A stretch of 64,000 nucleotides of DNA from an uncultured Oscillospiraceae bacterium (GTDB lineage: Bacteria; Bacillota; Clostridia; Oscillospirales; Ruminococcaceae): contig CAKSPH010000002.1 in NCBI GenBank assembly GCA_934481355.1, forward strand, positions 62,001 to 126,000. The letters are read 5' to 3'. The translations under genes and the position numbers were made by a program. Positions 55,565-63,404 of this stretch are shown here, in pieces. The notes under the pieces were generated by a model. It ran no database searches. It was given only the letters and a program-made list of their open reading frames with translations, and was not told the DNA's origin. Within the stretch, counting starts at the first letter, position 1. Every line of letters starts with the position of its first letter.

Positions 55565-57169
55565 ATGGCTGATTTAAGACACGAAATAGAAAGACGGCGC
55601 ACGTTCGCGATAATCTCCCACCCGGACGCCGGAAAAACAACGCTCACTGAAAAGTTCCTGCTTTACGGAGGCGCGATCTCCCTCGCCGGTGCCGTAAAGG
55701 GAAAGAAGAACACCCGCCATGCGGTCTCCGACTGGATGGAGATTGAGAAGCAGAGAGGTATCTCCGTTACCTCTTCCGTAATGCAGTTCAACTATGAGGG
55801 CTACTGCATAAATATCCTGGACACCCCCGGACATCAGGACTTCTCCGAGGATACCTACCGTACCTTGATGGCAGCGGACAGCGCCGTAATGGTGATCGAC
55901 GCGGCAAAGGGCGTTGAAAACCAGACCCGCAAGCTGTTCAAGGTCTGCGTTATGAGAAATATCCCGATATTCACGTTCATCAACAAAATGGACCGCGAGG
56001 CGCGCGACCCGTTCGACCTGCTTGAAGAAATCGAAAAGGAGCTTGGAATCAAGACCTACCCGGTCAACTGGCCTATCGGCTCCGGTAAGGAATTCAAGGG
56101 AGTTTACGAGCGCGAGAAGCGCCGTATCATCTCATTTGAGGCGAACAACGGCACCCGCGAGGTAGCCGCTACCGAGGCAGACCTCTCCGACGCCTCCCTT
56201 GCCGACATTATCGGCGAACACAACTACGAGAAGCTCTCCGAGGACGTGGAGCTCCTTGACGGCGCGAGCGAGGAATTCAACATGGAGCTGGTGAATACCG
56301 GTAAGCTCTCCCCGGTGTTCTTCGGTTCGGCGCTGACTAATTTCGGCGTGGAGCCGTTCCTTGAGAACTTCCTCAAGATGACCACTGCTCCCCTGCCGCG
56401 CAATACTCCCGATGGAATCGTTGACCCGTTCGACCCGGAATTCTCCGCGTTCATTTTCAAGATACAGGCGAATATGAACAAGGCTCACCGCGACCGTATC
56501 GCATTCATGCGCATATGCAGCGGTAAATTCGATAAGGACATGGAAGTCCTCCACGTCCAGAACAACAGGGTAATGCGCCTCTCACAGCCGCAGCAGCTCA
56601 TGGCGAGCGACCGCGAGATAATTTCCGAGGCCTACGCCGGGGATATCATGGGCGTTTTCGACCCGGGCGTGTTCTCTATCGGCGACACAGTATGCTCCCC
56701 GAAGAAGAAGGTAAAGTTCGAGGGTATCCCGACCTTTGCGCCGGAGCATTTCGCGCGTATCCGCCAGAAGGATACACTGAAGCGCAAGCAGTTCATCAAG
56801 GGAACCACACAGATAGCGCAGGAAGGCGCGATACAGATATTCTCCGAACCGCAGAGCGGTTTTGAGGAAGTAATCGTAGGAGTTGTCGGTGTGCTCCAGT
56901 TTGAGGTTCTTGAATACCGCCTGAAAAACGAGTACAACGTTGACATTATCCGCGAGGGTCTGCCCTATGAGCATATCCGCTGGATAACCAGCCAGCAGCA
57001 TCTGGACGGCGGATACGATGTTCTCAGCAAACTGGTGCTTACCTCCGATACCAAGCTGATTCAGGATGTAAAGGGCAACTACCTGCTGATTTTCACAAGC
57101 GAGTGGAACATCAAGTGGGCTCTCGACAAGAATCCCGGTCTGGAACTGGCAGAGTTCAACAGGGATTGA
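55565..57169 (+). CDS. prfC: Peptide chain release factor 3
   Basis: This 534-residue translational GTPase recycles RF1/RF2 after termination. G motifs are ISHPDAGKTTLTEKFL (G1), RGISVTSSV (G2), DTPGHQDFSED (G3) and TFINKMDRE (G4). Domains II and III follow with FKIQANMNKAHRDRIAFMRICSG and GVLQFEVLEYRLKNEYNVD. Length and motifs exclude EF-G and LepA. The ATG follows AAAGGAAG. A strong terminator follows. Confidence 0.97.
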   Translation: MADLRHEIERRRTFAIISHPDAGKTTLTEKFLLYGGAISLAGAVKGKKNTRHAVSDWMEIEKQRGISVTSSVMQFNYEGYCINILDTPGHQDFSEDTYRTLMAADSAVMVIDAAKGVENQTRKLFKVCVMRNIPIFTFINKMDREARDPFDLLEEIEKELGIKTYPVNWPIGSGKEFKGVYEREKRRIISFEANNGTREVAATEADLSDASLADIIGEHNYEKLSEDVELLDGASEEFNMELVNTGKLSPVFFGSALTNFGVEPFLENFLKMTTAPLPRNTPDGIVDPFDPEFSAFIFKIQANMNKAHRDRIAFMRICSGKFDKDMEVLHVQNNRVMRLSQPQQLMASDREIISEAYAGDIMGVFDPGVFSIGDTVCSPKKKVKFEGIPTFAPEHFARIRQKDTLKRKQFIKGTTQIAQEGAIQIFSEPQSGFEEVIVGVVGVLQFEVLEYRLKNEYNVDIIREGLPYEHIRWITSQQHLDGGYDVLSKLVLTSDTKLIQDVKGNYLLIFTSEWNIKWALDKNPGLELAEFNRD

Positions 57170-57182
57170 TCATATGCCTTAT

Positions 57183-57215
57183 AAGGCGCATGGTTCAGCA
57201 GCCATGCGCCTTTTT
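57183..57215 (+). terminator. Rho-independent terminator of prfC
   Basis: A perfect 9-base stem, GGCGCATGG and CCATGCGCC (57185-57193 with 57202-57210), extended by A-T pairs and followed by five T. Confidence 0.92.
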
Positions 57216-57247
57216 CTATGCCTTTTTCTCAGGATCTCCCGGCGCGG

Positions 57248-57280
57248 TGTGACATATTTTTTCCGGGTGTGAATATATAA
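57248..57280 (+). promoter_or_regulatory. Possible Spo0A-type promoter of spoIIGA-sigE
   Basis: GTGACA (57248-57253) and TATAAT (57275-57280) lie 21 bases apart. The long spacer recalls the B. subtilis spoIIG promoter (22 bases), which Spo0A activates. No perfect TTCGACA Spo0A box was seen. Confidence 0.45.
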
Positions 57281-57306
57281 TAGTTATAGAAACGTACAAG
57301 CGGGTG

Positions 57307-58143
57307 ATGGATTTGATAATTTACGCCGACGTCCTGCTGGCGGTGAATCTCTACATAAACTATTTCCTTCTCCGTGGGACTTCCCTGTTTCTGCGCCGGA
57401 ATATCAAACCACTGAGGTGCCTGTCCGCCGCCGCTGTCGGGGCGGCATTTTCTCTTGTTCTCATGCTGCCGGAGCTCCACCCTGCGCTCAGCGTCCTTAC
57501 AAAGCTCACATCTGGAGTCCTCATGACCCTGACCGCATTCGGGGTTCAGAAGCGTATCGACTTTGCGCTGTCCGCGCTGTGCTTTCTGTCTGTCAGCTTC
57601 GCTTTTGCCGGAGGAATGGCGGCGCTGTGGAACTTCGCCGCTCCGCTGGGAATGTACTGCAATAACGGCTGCGTGTACTTCGATATCCCGATAGGCGCGG
57701 TTGCGGTGATAACTGCGGCGATTTACGGAGGATTCCGGCTGGCGCTCTTCATCATTGAGCGCAGAAAGCCCGCCCTGCGGGAGAGCGTCACGATACGCGC
57801 AGGAGGAAAGGAAGCAGTGCTCGATGGTCTCGGGGACACCGGAAACTGCCTTCGGGACAGTTTTTCCGGAAAGCCGGTGATAGTTGCCTCCGGGGAAAAG
57901 CTCCGGGAAATTCTGCCGCAGAACGTGCTGAACTACATTTCTGGAGGCTCCGGTGAACTTGATGGGATACGGCTTGTGCCATGCAGCACAGTGACGTCCG
58001 AGGGAGTTATTCCGGTTTTTCCGGCAGAAGTGCTCATCGGCGGCTCTCCCGTGGAGGCGCTGGTCGGCGTATCTCGCCAGAAGTTCCCCGGCGCGGACTG
58101 CATATTTGACCCGGAAATTGTTTTCACAAAACCGACAGGCTGA
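57307..58143 (+). CDS. spoIIGA: Sigma-E processing peptidase SpoIIGA
   Basis: This 278-residue protein has five N-terminal membrane segments (residues 1-150) and a C-terminal aspartic protease-like half with the catalytic DTG in [13 protein letters not shown]. It cleaves pro-SigE in the mother cell after asymmetric division, and it dimerises as a retroviral-like protease. Its start [22 protein letters not shown] fits the family. A GTG one codon upstream is an alternative. It is followed by sigE, as expected. Confidence 0.92.
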   Translation: MDLIIYADVLLAVNLYINYFLLRGTSLFLRRNIKPLRCLSAAAVGAAFSLVLMLPELHPALSVLTKLTSGVLMTLTAFGVQKRIDFALSALCFLSVSFAFAGGMAALWNFAAPLGMYCNNGCVYFDIPIGAVAVITAAIYGGFRLALFIIERRKPALRESVTIRAGGKEAVLDGLGDTGNCLRDSFSGKPVIVASGEKLREILPQNVLNYISGGSGELDGIRLVPCSTVTSEGVIPVFPAEVLIGGSPVEALVGVSRQKFPGADCIFDPEIVFTKPTG

Positions 58144-58184
58144 TTTTTCAGCCCGAATTTTTTACAAGCTCAGGAGGTAAAACC

Positions 58185-58910
58185 ATGATACAATTTTTCA
58201 AGTCGCTTATTGAAGAGGGGCTGGGAGCCTTTCTGAAATACGCAAATCACGAAACCACCGGGGTATACTACATAAACGGCTCGGAATCGCTCCCCGCGCC
58301 GCTCACCCGCGAGGAGGAGGAAGCCGCATTCCGGCTGATGGAAACCGATTTCGCCGCCGCAAGGGATACCCTTATCGTGCACAATCTCCGTCTGGTAGTC
58401 TATATCGCAAAGAAATTTGAGAATACCGGGATCGAGCTGGACGACCTTATTTCTATCGGAACAATAGGTCTGATAAAGGCGGTCAATACGTTCAGCGTTC
58501 ACCGGAACATAAAACTCGCGACATACGCCTCCCGCTGCATCGAAAACGAGATACTGATGTATCTCCGCAAGACTAACCAGCGGCGCTGCGAGATATCCAT
58601 TGACGAACCGCTCAACGTTGACTGGGACGGAAATGAGCTTCTGCTCTCCGATGTCCTTGGCACAGACAGCGACTGTGTGAACGCCCGCATCGAGGAAGAA
58701 ACCGAACGCAAAGCGCTCCGCGAGGCGGTAAACCGGCTCTCCCCGCGGGAACGCCAGATCATGGAGATGAGATTCGGGCTGAACGGCCGCAAGGAAAAAA
58801 CGCAGAAGGAAGTCGCAGACGAGATAGGAATTTCGCAGAGCTACATCTCCCGGCTGGAAAAGCGGATCATAAAACAGCTCCGTGAGGAACTGGAACGCGT
58901 GTGCAATTAA
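58185..58910 (+). CDS. sigE: Sporulation sigma factor SigE (pro-form)
   Basis: This 241-residue sigma-70 family factor drives early mother-cell gene expression. The first residues up to about 28 form the removable pro-sequence; [14 protein letters not shown] aligns with the cleavage region of B. subtilis pro-SigE. Region 2 has [34 protein letters not shown] and [17 protein letters not shown]. Region 4 has [15 protein letters not shown] and [23 protein letters not shown]. The ATG follows AGGAGG. The sigG gene does not follow here; a terminator and a mobile-type element do. Confidence 0.96.
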   Translation: MIQFFKSLIEEGLGAFLKYANHETTGVYYINGSESLPAPLTREEEEAAFRLMETDFAAARDTLIVHNLRLVVYIAKKFENTGIELDDLISIGTIGLIKAVNTFSVHRNIKLATYASRCIENEILMYLRKTNQRRCEISIDEPLNVDWDGNELLLSDVLGTDSDCVNARIEEETERKALREAVNRLSPRERQIMEMRFGLNGRKEKTQKEVADEIGISQSYISRLEKRIIKQLREELERVCN

Positions 58911-58911
58911 A

Positions 58912-58938
58912 AAATGGAGGACTTGCGTCCTCCGTTTC
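58912..58938 (+). terminator. Rho-independent terminator of spoIIGA-sigE
   Basis: A 7-base perfect stem, GGAGGAC and GTCCTCC (58916-58922 with 58927-58933), with a TTGC loop, followed by GTTTCTG. It lies just past the sigE stop. Confidence 0.7.
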
Positions 58939-58961
58939 TGCTATATCAGGTTTTCTTATGG

Positions 58962-59117
58962 TCACCTCTAAAAACCTTGTTTGAGTGAAAATGTGTACAG
59001 CACACCGACTGCTTCTTCAAACCTCCTCGTAAGGCATACAGCCTTATTTCGTCGGCTTTCATCGCATTCGGTGCACTCTACACATTTTCCCTTTTCAAAC
59101 CGGTTTTTAGAGGTTCC
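58962..59117. mobile_element. MITE-like element with 13-bp terminal inverted repeats and a 7-bp direct repeat
   Basis: Perfect terminal inverted repeats ACCTCTAAAAACC (58964-58976) and GGTTTTTAGAGGT (59102-59114) enclose an imperfect palindrome. AAAATGTGT pairs with ACACATTTT, CACACCG roughly pairs with CGGTGCA, and TAAGGC-N5-GCCTTA forms a central hairpin (59030-59046). The heptamer CTTATGG occurs on both sides (58955-58961 and 59118-59124), consistent with a target-site duplication. The exact boundary is ambiguous by a few bases. It lies between sigE and azlD, touching the azlD stop. No coding content. Confidence 0.72.
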
Positions 59118-59118
59118 C

Positions 59119-59430
59119 TTATGGAATAATCCAGTACAAAAGCATATCCACTACGACCGCCGAAAGTACGCATACGATTATCGGCTTCCTGAACCACGCG
59201 AGTATCCCCGCAGCAAGCGCCCCGGCTATGCCTATGTACAGACGGCTTTCATCGACGATGAATACTCCCGGGAAGATAAGTGCAGCCATCGCCGTATATG
59301 GAATCAGCTTAAGGAATTTCTCAAATTTCGGACTGAATTTCAGCTTGCCGATCAGCACCGCAGGCAGCGCCCTCGGGATATATGTCACCAGGGCCATACC
59401 TATTATCAGAAACAGTATCTCAGTTTTCAC
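59119..59430 (-). CDS. azlD: AzlD-family branched-chain amino acid transport protein
   Basis: This 103-residue membrane protein with three to four segments, starting MKTEILFLIIGMALVTYIPRALPAVL, is typical of AzlD. It forms an amino acid exporter with AzlC; in Bacillus relatives the pair moves branched-chain amino acids, and some pairs also move methionine. The AzlC stop overlaps its start by 11 bases. Its stop codon lies right at the edge of the mobile-type element. Confidence 0.92.
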   Translation of the reverse strand: MKTEILFLIIGMALVTYIPRALPAVLIGKLKFSPKFEKFLKLIPYTAMAALIFPGVFIVDESRLYIGIAGALAAGILAWFRKPIIVCVLSAVVVDMLLYWIIP

Positions 59431-60145
59431 CGCCGTCCTCCTTTTCCTCAGAGGGCTCGTCGTCCTTCAGGTCAACGAAGAACACGCCTATCCCGGCGCA
59501 GACCAGCGTTGAAATTATCAGCGCCCAGCTTCCATCGATGAACTGCGACAACACCGTGTTCATAAGCGCTGTAACTATGACCAGCACCAGCAGCCGCGCA
59601 TTCCCGCGAAGTCCGGGGAACAGAAGTCCGATAAACATCGCGTACAGCGATACTCCAAGGCTTGCCGTCACCAGCGGCGGAAGCAGGTCGGAAGCAAGCG
59701 CTCCGATAAGGGAGCCTGTATTCCACGAAGAATACGTTACCAGCACTATACCAAGCAAATACGGAAACGTAGCCTGTTTCTGCGGAGTTGTAGTGAACAG
59801 CGCGAATGCTTCATCCGTTATTCCGAATGCCGCAAGAAGCCGCGGCGCCGTGCGGACATTTTTCAGCTTGTTGTTGACGCAGGTGCTCATGATTATATGC
59901 CGGAGATTCAGAATAAACGTGGTGATTATTATGGTGATCACCGCCGCGCCCTGAGCGTACATTCCAACAGACATCATCTCAGCGGCTCCGGCATAGACCA
60001 GCAGCGACATTCCACAGGTTTCCAGGACGGAAAACCCGGCCTGCCGCGCCATTACCGCATAGGCTATGCCAACCGGAATATATCCCAGTACGACCGGAAG
60101 TCCCGCTCTCATTCCATAAAGAAATTGTTTCCCTTTACTTTCCAC
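59420..60145 (-). CDS. azlC: AzlC-family branched-chain amino acid permease
   Basis: This 241-residue membrane protein with about six segments has GLPVVLGYIPVGIAYAVMARQAG, MSLLVYAGAAEMMSVG and NLRHIIMSTCV, all characteristic of AzlC. A charged C-terminal tail (DLKDDEPSEEKEDGGEN) is cytoplasmic. It is the larger subunit of the AzlCD exporter and has its own promoter, divergent from metNIQ. Confidence 0.93.
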   Translation of the reverse strand: MESKGKQFLYGMRAGLPVVLGYIPVGIAYAVMARQAGFSVLETCGMSLLVYAGAAEMMSVGMYAQGAAVITIIITTFILNLRHIIMSTCVNNKLKNVRTAPRLLAAFGITDEAFALFTTTPQKQATFPYLLGIVLVTYSSWNTGSLIGALASDLLPPLVTASLGVSLYAMFIGLLFPGLRGNARLLVLVIVTALMNTVLSQFIDGSWALIISTLVCAGIGVFFVDLKDDEPSEEKEDGGEN

Positions 60146-60175
60146 TTTATTCCCTCTTCCGAAAAATATCGATTA

Positions 60176-60204
60176 ATTATAGCACTATTTACACACCGTG
60201 TCAA
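60176..60204 (-). promoter_or_regulatory. Consensus SigA promoter of azlCD
   Basis: TTGACA (60204-60199) and TATAAT (60181-60176) are 17 bases apart on the minus strand, about 30 bases before the azlC start. The gap between here and the met promoter (60205-60360) shows no gene. Confidence 0.85.
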
Positions 60205-60369
60205 GACTTATACGATCCATTAAATATAAATCACAGCGTTTTTCCGGGTATATCTGCCTCGTAAAACGGCAGTTTATAGTAATAGGCATTTGCCTTTTTG
60301 TGCATTTTCCACAAACGGCGTTGAAAAAAAGGTCACATTGCGACTTAACCTATAAAATTTATATGAATT

Positions 60370-60410
60370 GTAAAAAACCTATTGACAAACAAGGTTTTTG
60401 CTGTTATAAT
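60370..60410 (+). promoter_or_regulatory. metNIQ promoter with overlapping ACCT-type box
   Basis: TTGACA (60382-60387), 17 bases, TATAAT (60405-60410). The region reads AAAACCT-N11-AGGTTTT, an inverted repeat around the -35 box that could bind a dimeric repressor. The left half is the 13-mer shared with 51137 and 54355. Confidence 0.75.
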
Positions 60411-60423
60411 ACAGAACATAAAA

Positions 60424-60441
60424 GCCTATATAAATGATAGG
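60424..60441 (+). other. 5' hairpin at the start of the met leader
   Basis: GCCTAT pairs with ATAGGC across a 6- to 7-base loop, a few bases after the predicted transcript start. It could protect the 5' end or take part in leader folding. Confidence 0.5.
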
Positions 60442-60462
60442 CGAACGAAGGGAGCAGGAAAA

Positions 60463-60540
60463 ATGAGTGCGATATTTACAAAGCTGCTTCGCAGAAATTT
60501 TCGATTCGGGCGAATGCTCCGGCTTTCGGGCAGGGAATAA
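60463..60540 (+). CDS. 25-residue leader peptide upstream of metNIQ
   Basis: An ATG at 60463 follows GAAGGGAGCAGGAAAA, a strong ribosome site, and opens a 25-residue frame ending TAA at 60538-60540. The peptide (MSAIFTKLLRRNFRF...) holds seven Arg and two Met residues including the start. It lies between the promoter and metN, and its last codons form the 5' arm of the downstream stem. This position suggests that translation of the small frame controls metN expression. It is not a recognised leader-peptide family. Confidence 0.65.
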   Translation: MSAIFTKLLRRNFRFGRMLRLSGRE

Positions 60541-60577
60541 CGCGTATCAACACCGCGGTGTTCCGTTGACCGAAAGC
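60522..60577 (+). promoter_or_regulatory. Nested hairpin in the metNIQ leader
   Basis: Three successive pairings nest: GCTTTCGG (60522-60529) with CCGAAAGC (60570-60577), AACG (60539-60542) with CGTT (60564-60567), and AACACC with GGTGTT (60549-60562). There is no T-run afterwards, so it is not a simple terminator. It ends 29 bases before metN. Confidence 0.65.
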
Positions 60578-60606
60578 ACAGAATACCATATAAACGAGGT
60601 GCAGAA

Positions 60607-61641
60607 ATGATACGTCTTGAGCATATAACCAAGACCTACGTCAATGCCGGGAAGAAATTCAACGCGGCGGACGATGTAAGTCTTGAGATCGGCAAGGGCG
60701 AGATATTCGGGATAATCGGCTTCTCAGGCGCAGGAAAATCCACGCTGGTGCGCTGCATAAATCTTCTTGAACGTCCCGACAGCGGAAAAGTGCTGATCGA
60801 CGGTAAGGATATTACAGCCCTCCGGGGTGCGGAATTACGCCGCCAGCGCAAGAAAATAGGAATGATATTCCAGCATTTTAATCTGTTTGCTTCAAGAACG
60901 GTGCTCCAGAATGTCATATTCCCGATAAGATACAGCGGAAAGAGCCGCGCAGAGCTCAAGTCCAGGGCGATGGAGCTGCTGGAGCTGGTGGGCATCGCAG
61001 ACAAGGCAGGCGCCTATCCCTCGGAGCTTTCCGGCGGACAGAAGCAGAGAGCCGCAATAGCCCGCGCACTCGCCAGCGACCCGGAGATACTCCTGTGCGA
61101 CGAGGCAACGTCAGCCCTTGACCCGCAGACCACCGAGTCAATACTCCGGCTGCTGAAATCCCTGAACGCGAAGCTCGGGATAACCATCGTGATGATTACC
61201 CATCAGATGAACGTAGTCAAGGAAATATGCACCCGCACGGCGGTCATGGAGAACGGAAAGGTCGTTGAACAGGGCGACGTATTTGAGATATTCGCCAACC
61301 CGCAGAAGCCCGTCACAAGGGCTTTCGTGGACACGACATCAACGCTCAGCAGGATAAACGAGCTGCTGGAGCAGAACTCCCCGCTGGTACAGCTTAAGCC
61401 GGGTCAGAAGATACTCCGGTTCAAGTACCTTGAGAGAAGCGCCTGCGAGGCTCTGGTCTCCACCATCTCGCGGAAATTCAGCATTGACCTGAACATCATC
61501 TTCGGCAGCATTGAGATAATAGGCGACAACCCGATAGGCGGTCTGGTGGTTATCGCAGACGGCAGTGAGGACGATATCAGGGCGGCAGTGAAATATCTCT
61601 GCGATATAAACGTCGGAGTGGAGGTGATCCTCAGTGCATGA
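60607..61641 (+). CDS. metN: Methionine ABC transporter ATP-binding protein
   Basis: This 344-residue ATPase has Walker A IIGFSGAGKSTLVRCIN, Q-loop IFQHFNLFASRTV, signature ELSGGQKQRAAIARAL, Walker B LLCDEATSALDPQTT and the switch His in MITHQMNVVKEIC. The C-terminal NIL/ACT-like domain (about 255-344) binds methionine and inhibits transport in E. coli MetN. The ATG follows GAGGTGCAGAA. It leads metNIQ. Confidence 0.95.
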   Translation: MIRLEHITKTYVNAGKKFNAADDVSLEIGKGEIFGIIGFSGAGKSTLVRCINLLERPDSGKVLIDGKDITALRGAELRRQRKKIGMIFQHFNLFASRTVLQNVIFPIRYSGKSRAELKSRAMELLELVGIADKAGAYPSELSGGQKQRAAIARALASDPEILLCDEATSALDPQTTESILRLLKSLNAKLGITIVMITHQMNVVKEICTRTAVMENGKVVEQGDVFEIFANPQKPVTRAFVDTTSTLSRINELLEQNSPLVQLKPGQKILRFKYLERSACEALVSTISRKFSIDLNIIFGSIEIIGDNPIGGLVVIADGSEDDIRAAVKYLCDINVGVEVILSA

Positions 61642-62314
61642 GTTCTTTGAAAGCATTATGCCGAACGTAATTCCGAAGCTGCCCGCGCTGTGGAACGCAA
61701 CGCTCGAGACCCTCGCGATGACCGGACTTTCGGCGCTGTACATCCTAGTTATCGGAATGGCGCTGGGGATCCTGCTCACCGTCACGAAAAAGGGCGGTCT
61801 TATGCAGAACACCGCAGTTTACAGAGTTCTGGACATCATCATAAACCTGCTCCGCTCGGTACCGTTCATTATACTGCTGTTCCTGCTTATCCCGCTGACA
61901 AGGATCATTTCCGGGACATCGATAGGCGTTGCCGGCTCGATTTTCCCGCTCATCGTGGGAACGGTGCCGTTCTTCTCCCGTCAGGCGGAGGCGGCTCTCG
62001 CAGGAGTTAACCCGGGTCTTATAGAAGCCGCTCAGTCCATGGGCTGCTCAAAGCTCGGGATCATTTTCAGGGTGTACCTTAAGGAAAGCATTCCCGCTCT
62101 TTCAAGAGGCGTCACGATAACGCTGATAAACCTCGTCGGACTTACCGCAATGGCTGGTGCAGTCGGCGCGGGCGGTCTCGGAAACTTCGCTTACGTCCAG
62201 GGAGTTCAGCGTAACTATTACGACATAATCGTTGCGGCTGTGGTAGTTCTGGTCGTTATCGTCCAGATAATCCAGATTGCCGGAAACATAATCGCAAAGA
62301 AAACAGAAAAATAA
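61634..62314 (+). CDS. metI: Methionine ABC transporter permease
   Basis: This 226-residue membrane protein with about five segments has LWNATLETLAMTGLSALYI, LRSVPFIILLFLLIPLTR, and the EAA loop EAAQSMGCSKLGIIFRVYLKES, all typical of MetI. The GTG start at 61634 follows GGAGGTGATCCTCA and overlaps the metN stop by eight bases. Confidence 0.95.
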   Translation: MHEFFESIMPNVIPKLPALWNATLETLAMTGLSALYILVIGMALGILLTVTKKGGLMQNTAVYRVLDIIINLLRSVPFIILLFLLIPLTRIISGTSIGVAGSIFPLIVGTVPFFSRQAEAALAGVNPGLIEAAQSMGCSKLGIIFRVYLKESIPALSRGVTITLINLVGLTAMAGAVGAGGLGNFAYVQGVQRNYYDIIVAAVVVLVVIVQIIQIAGNIIAKKTEK

Positions 62315-62373
62315 AAGGCAATGAAGCCTTAAGGAAGCACAGATCAAAAACAAGTTCAAAGGAGAACAAGACA

Positions 62374-63336
62374 ATGACAAGCATTAAGAACAGATTCGCA
62401 CTTTCCATCGCAGCGGTACTCGCTGCCGTATCCCTCACCGCGTGCAGCGGCAACACCTCTTCCTCCAGCGACAGTTCCTCCGCTGCTGAGAGCAATTCTG
62501 CTGATTCCAGCGCCGCTGAGAGCACTCCCGCAGAGGACAGCGCAGCAGACGAGAGCTCCGCGGCAGACAGCGAAGCGGCTTACTCCCCCGAAAACCCCGT
62601 TACGGTAAAGATAGGTCTTACCGGCAACGTATACGAGGATATCTGGAATCCCATCAAGGACAAGCTTGCTCCCGAGGGAATCAACATCGAGTACGAGCAG
62701 TTCACCAGCTTCAATATTCCGAACAACGCGCTCAACAGCGGCGAGATCGATATGAACGCATTCCAGCACCACGCCTATTTCAACAACGATGTTTCCAGCA
62801 ACGGCTACGACCTCACGGCGATCGGCGACACCTACATCGTTGCAATGAACATCTACACCGCAAAGGGTCTTACCATTGAGGACGCGCTCGCTTCCACCGA
62901 TACGCTGAAGATCGCCGTTCCGAACGACGTGACAAACGAAGGCAGAGCGCTGAAGCTCCTTGAAAGCGCAGGCTTCTTCACCATCAACGCAGACGCCGGA
63001 GCTTCCCCCGAGATCACCGATATCACTGATTACGCAGTTCCCGTTGAGTTCGTTGAGGTAGACGCAAACCTCGTTTACTCCGTTATCCAGGACGTTGACC
63101 TCGCCGTTATCAACGGCAACTACGCGCTTGACAGCGGCCTTACCGCAGACGACGCCATCTACAAGGAGAGCGAGTACGCCGACAACAGCTACTACTGCCT
63201 CATCGCCGTAAGATCCGAGGACGCTGAGAACCCCGTTTACAAGAGAATCGTTGAAGCATATCAGACTCAGGATACCATTGACATCTACAACAACGAGTTC
63301 AAGGGATTCTTCGTTCCTGCCTGGACGCTGGGCTGA
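62374..63336 (+). CDS. metQ: MetQ/NlpA-family methionine-binding lipoprotein
   Basis: This 320-residue lipoprotein has a signal ending LTAC (Cys about residue 24) and a long Ser/Ala/Glu linker of about 50 residues. The NlpA fold includes YEQFTSFNIPNNALNSGEIDMNAFQHHAYF and VPNDVTNEGRALKLLESAG. It delivers methionine to MetNI. The ATG follows AAAGGAGAAC. The linker is longer than in many homologs. Confidence 0.95.
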   Translation: MTSIKNRFALSIAAVLAAVSLTACSGNTSSSSDSSSAAESNSADSSAAESTPAEDSAADESSAADSEAAYSPENPVTVKIGLTGNVYEDIWNPIKDKLAPEGINIEYEQFTSFNIPNNALNSGEIDMNAFQHHAYFNNDVSSNGYDLTAIGDTYIVAMNIYTAKGLTIEDALASTDTLKIAVPNDVTNEGRALKLLESAGFFTINADAGASPEITDITDYAVPVEFVEVDANLVYSVIQDVDLAVINGNYALDSGLTADDAIYKESEYADNSYYCLIAVRSEDAENPVYKRIVEAYQTQDTIDIYNNEFKGFFVPAWTLG

Positions 63337-63357
63337 TTTCTAAAAAAAATAGCTTAC

Positions 63358-63383
63358 GGAGCCGCACAGAAATGTGCGGTTCC
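63358..63383 (+). terminator. Hairpin after metQ
   Basis: GGAGCCGCACA (63358-63368) pairs with TGTGCGGTTCC (63373-63383) across a GAAA loop, with one wobble. The following tract is only weakly T-rich, so termination may be partial and the FAD oxidase gene may be reached. Confidence 0.5.
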
Positions 63384-63404
63384 ATTTGAAGAAAGGGAAA
63401 AATC

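Noticed and set aside
60411..60606. SAM riboswitch (S-box, SAM-II/III) or T-box upstream of metNIQ
   Set aside because: None of the conserved core sequences of these classes could be found; only the nested hairpin and small ORF are present.
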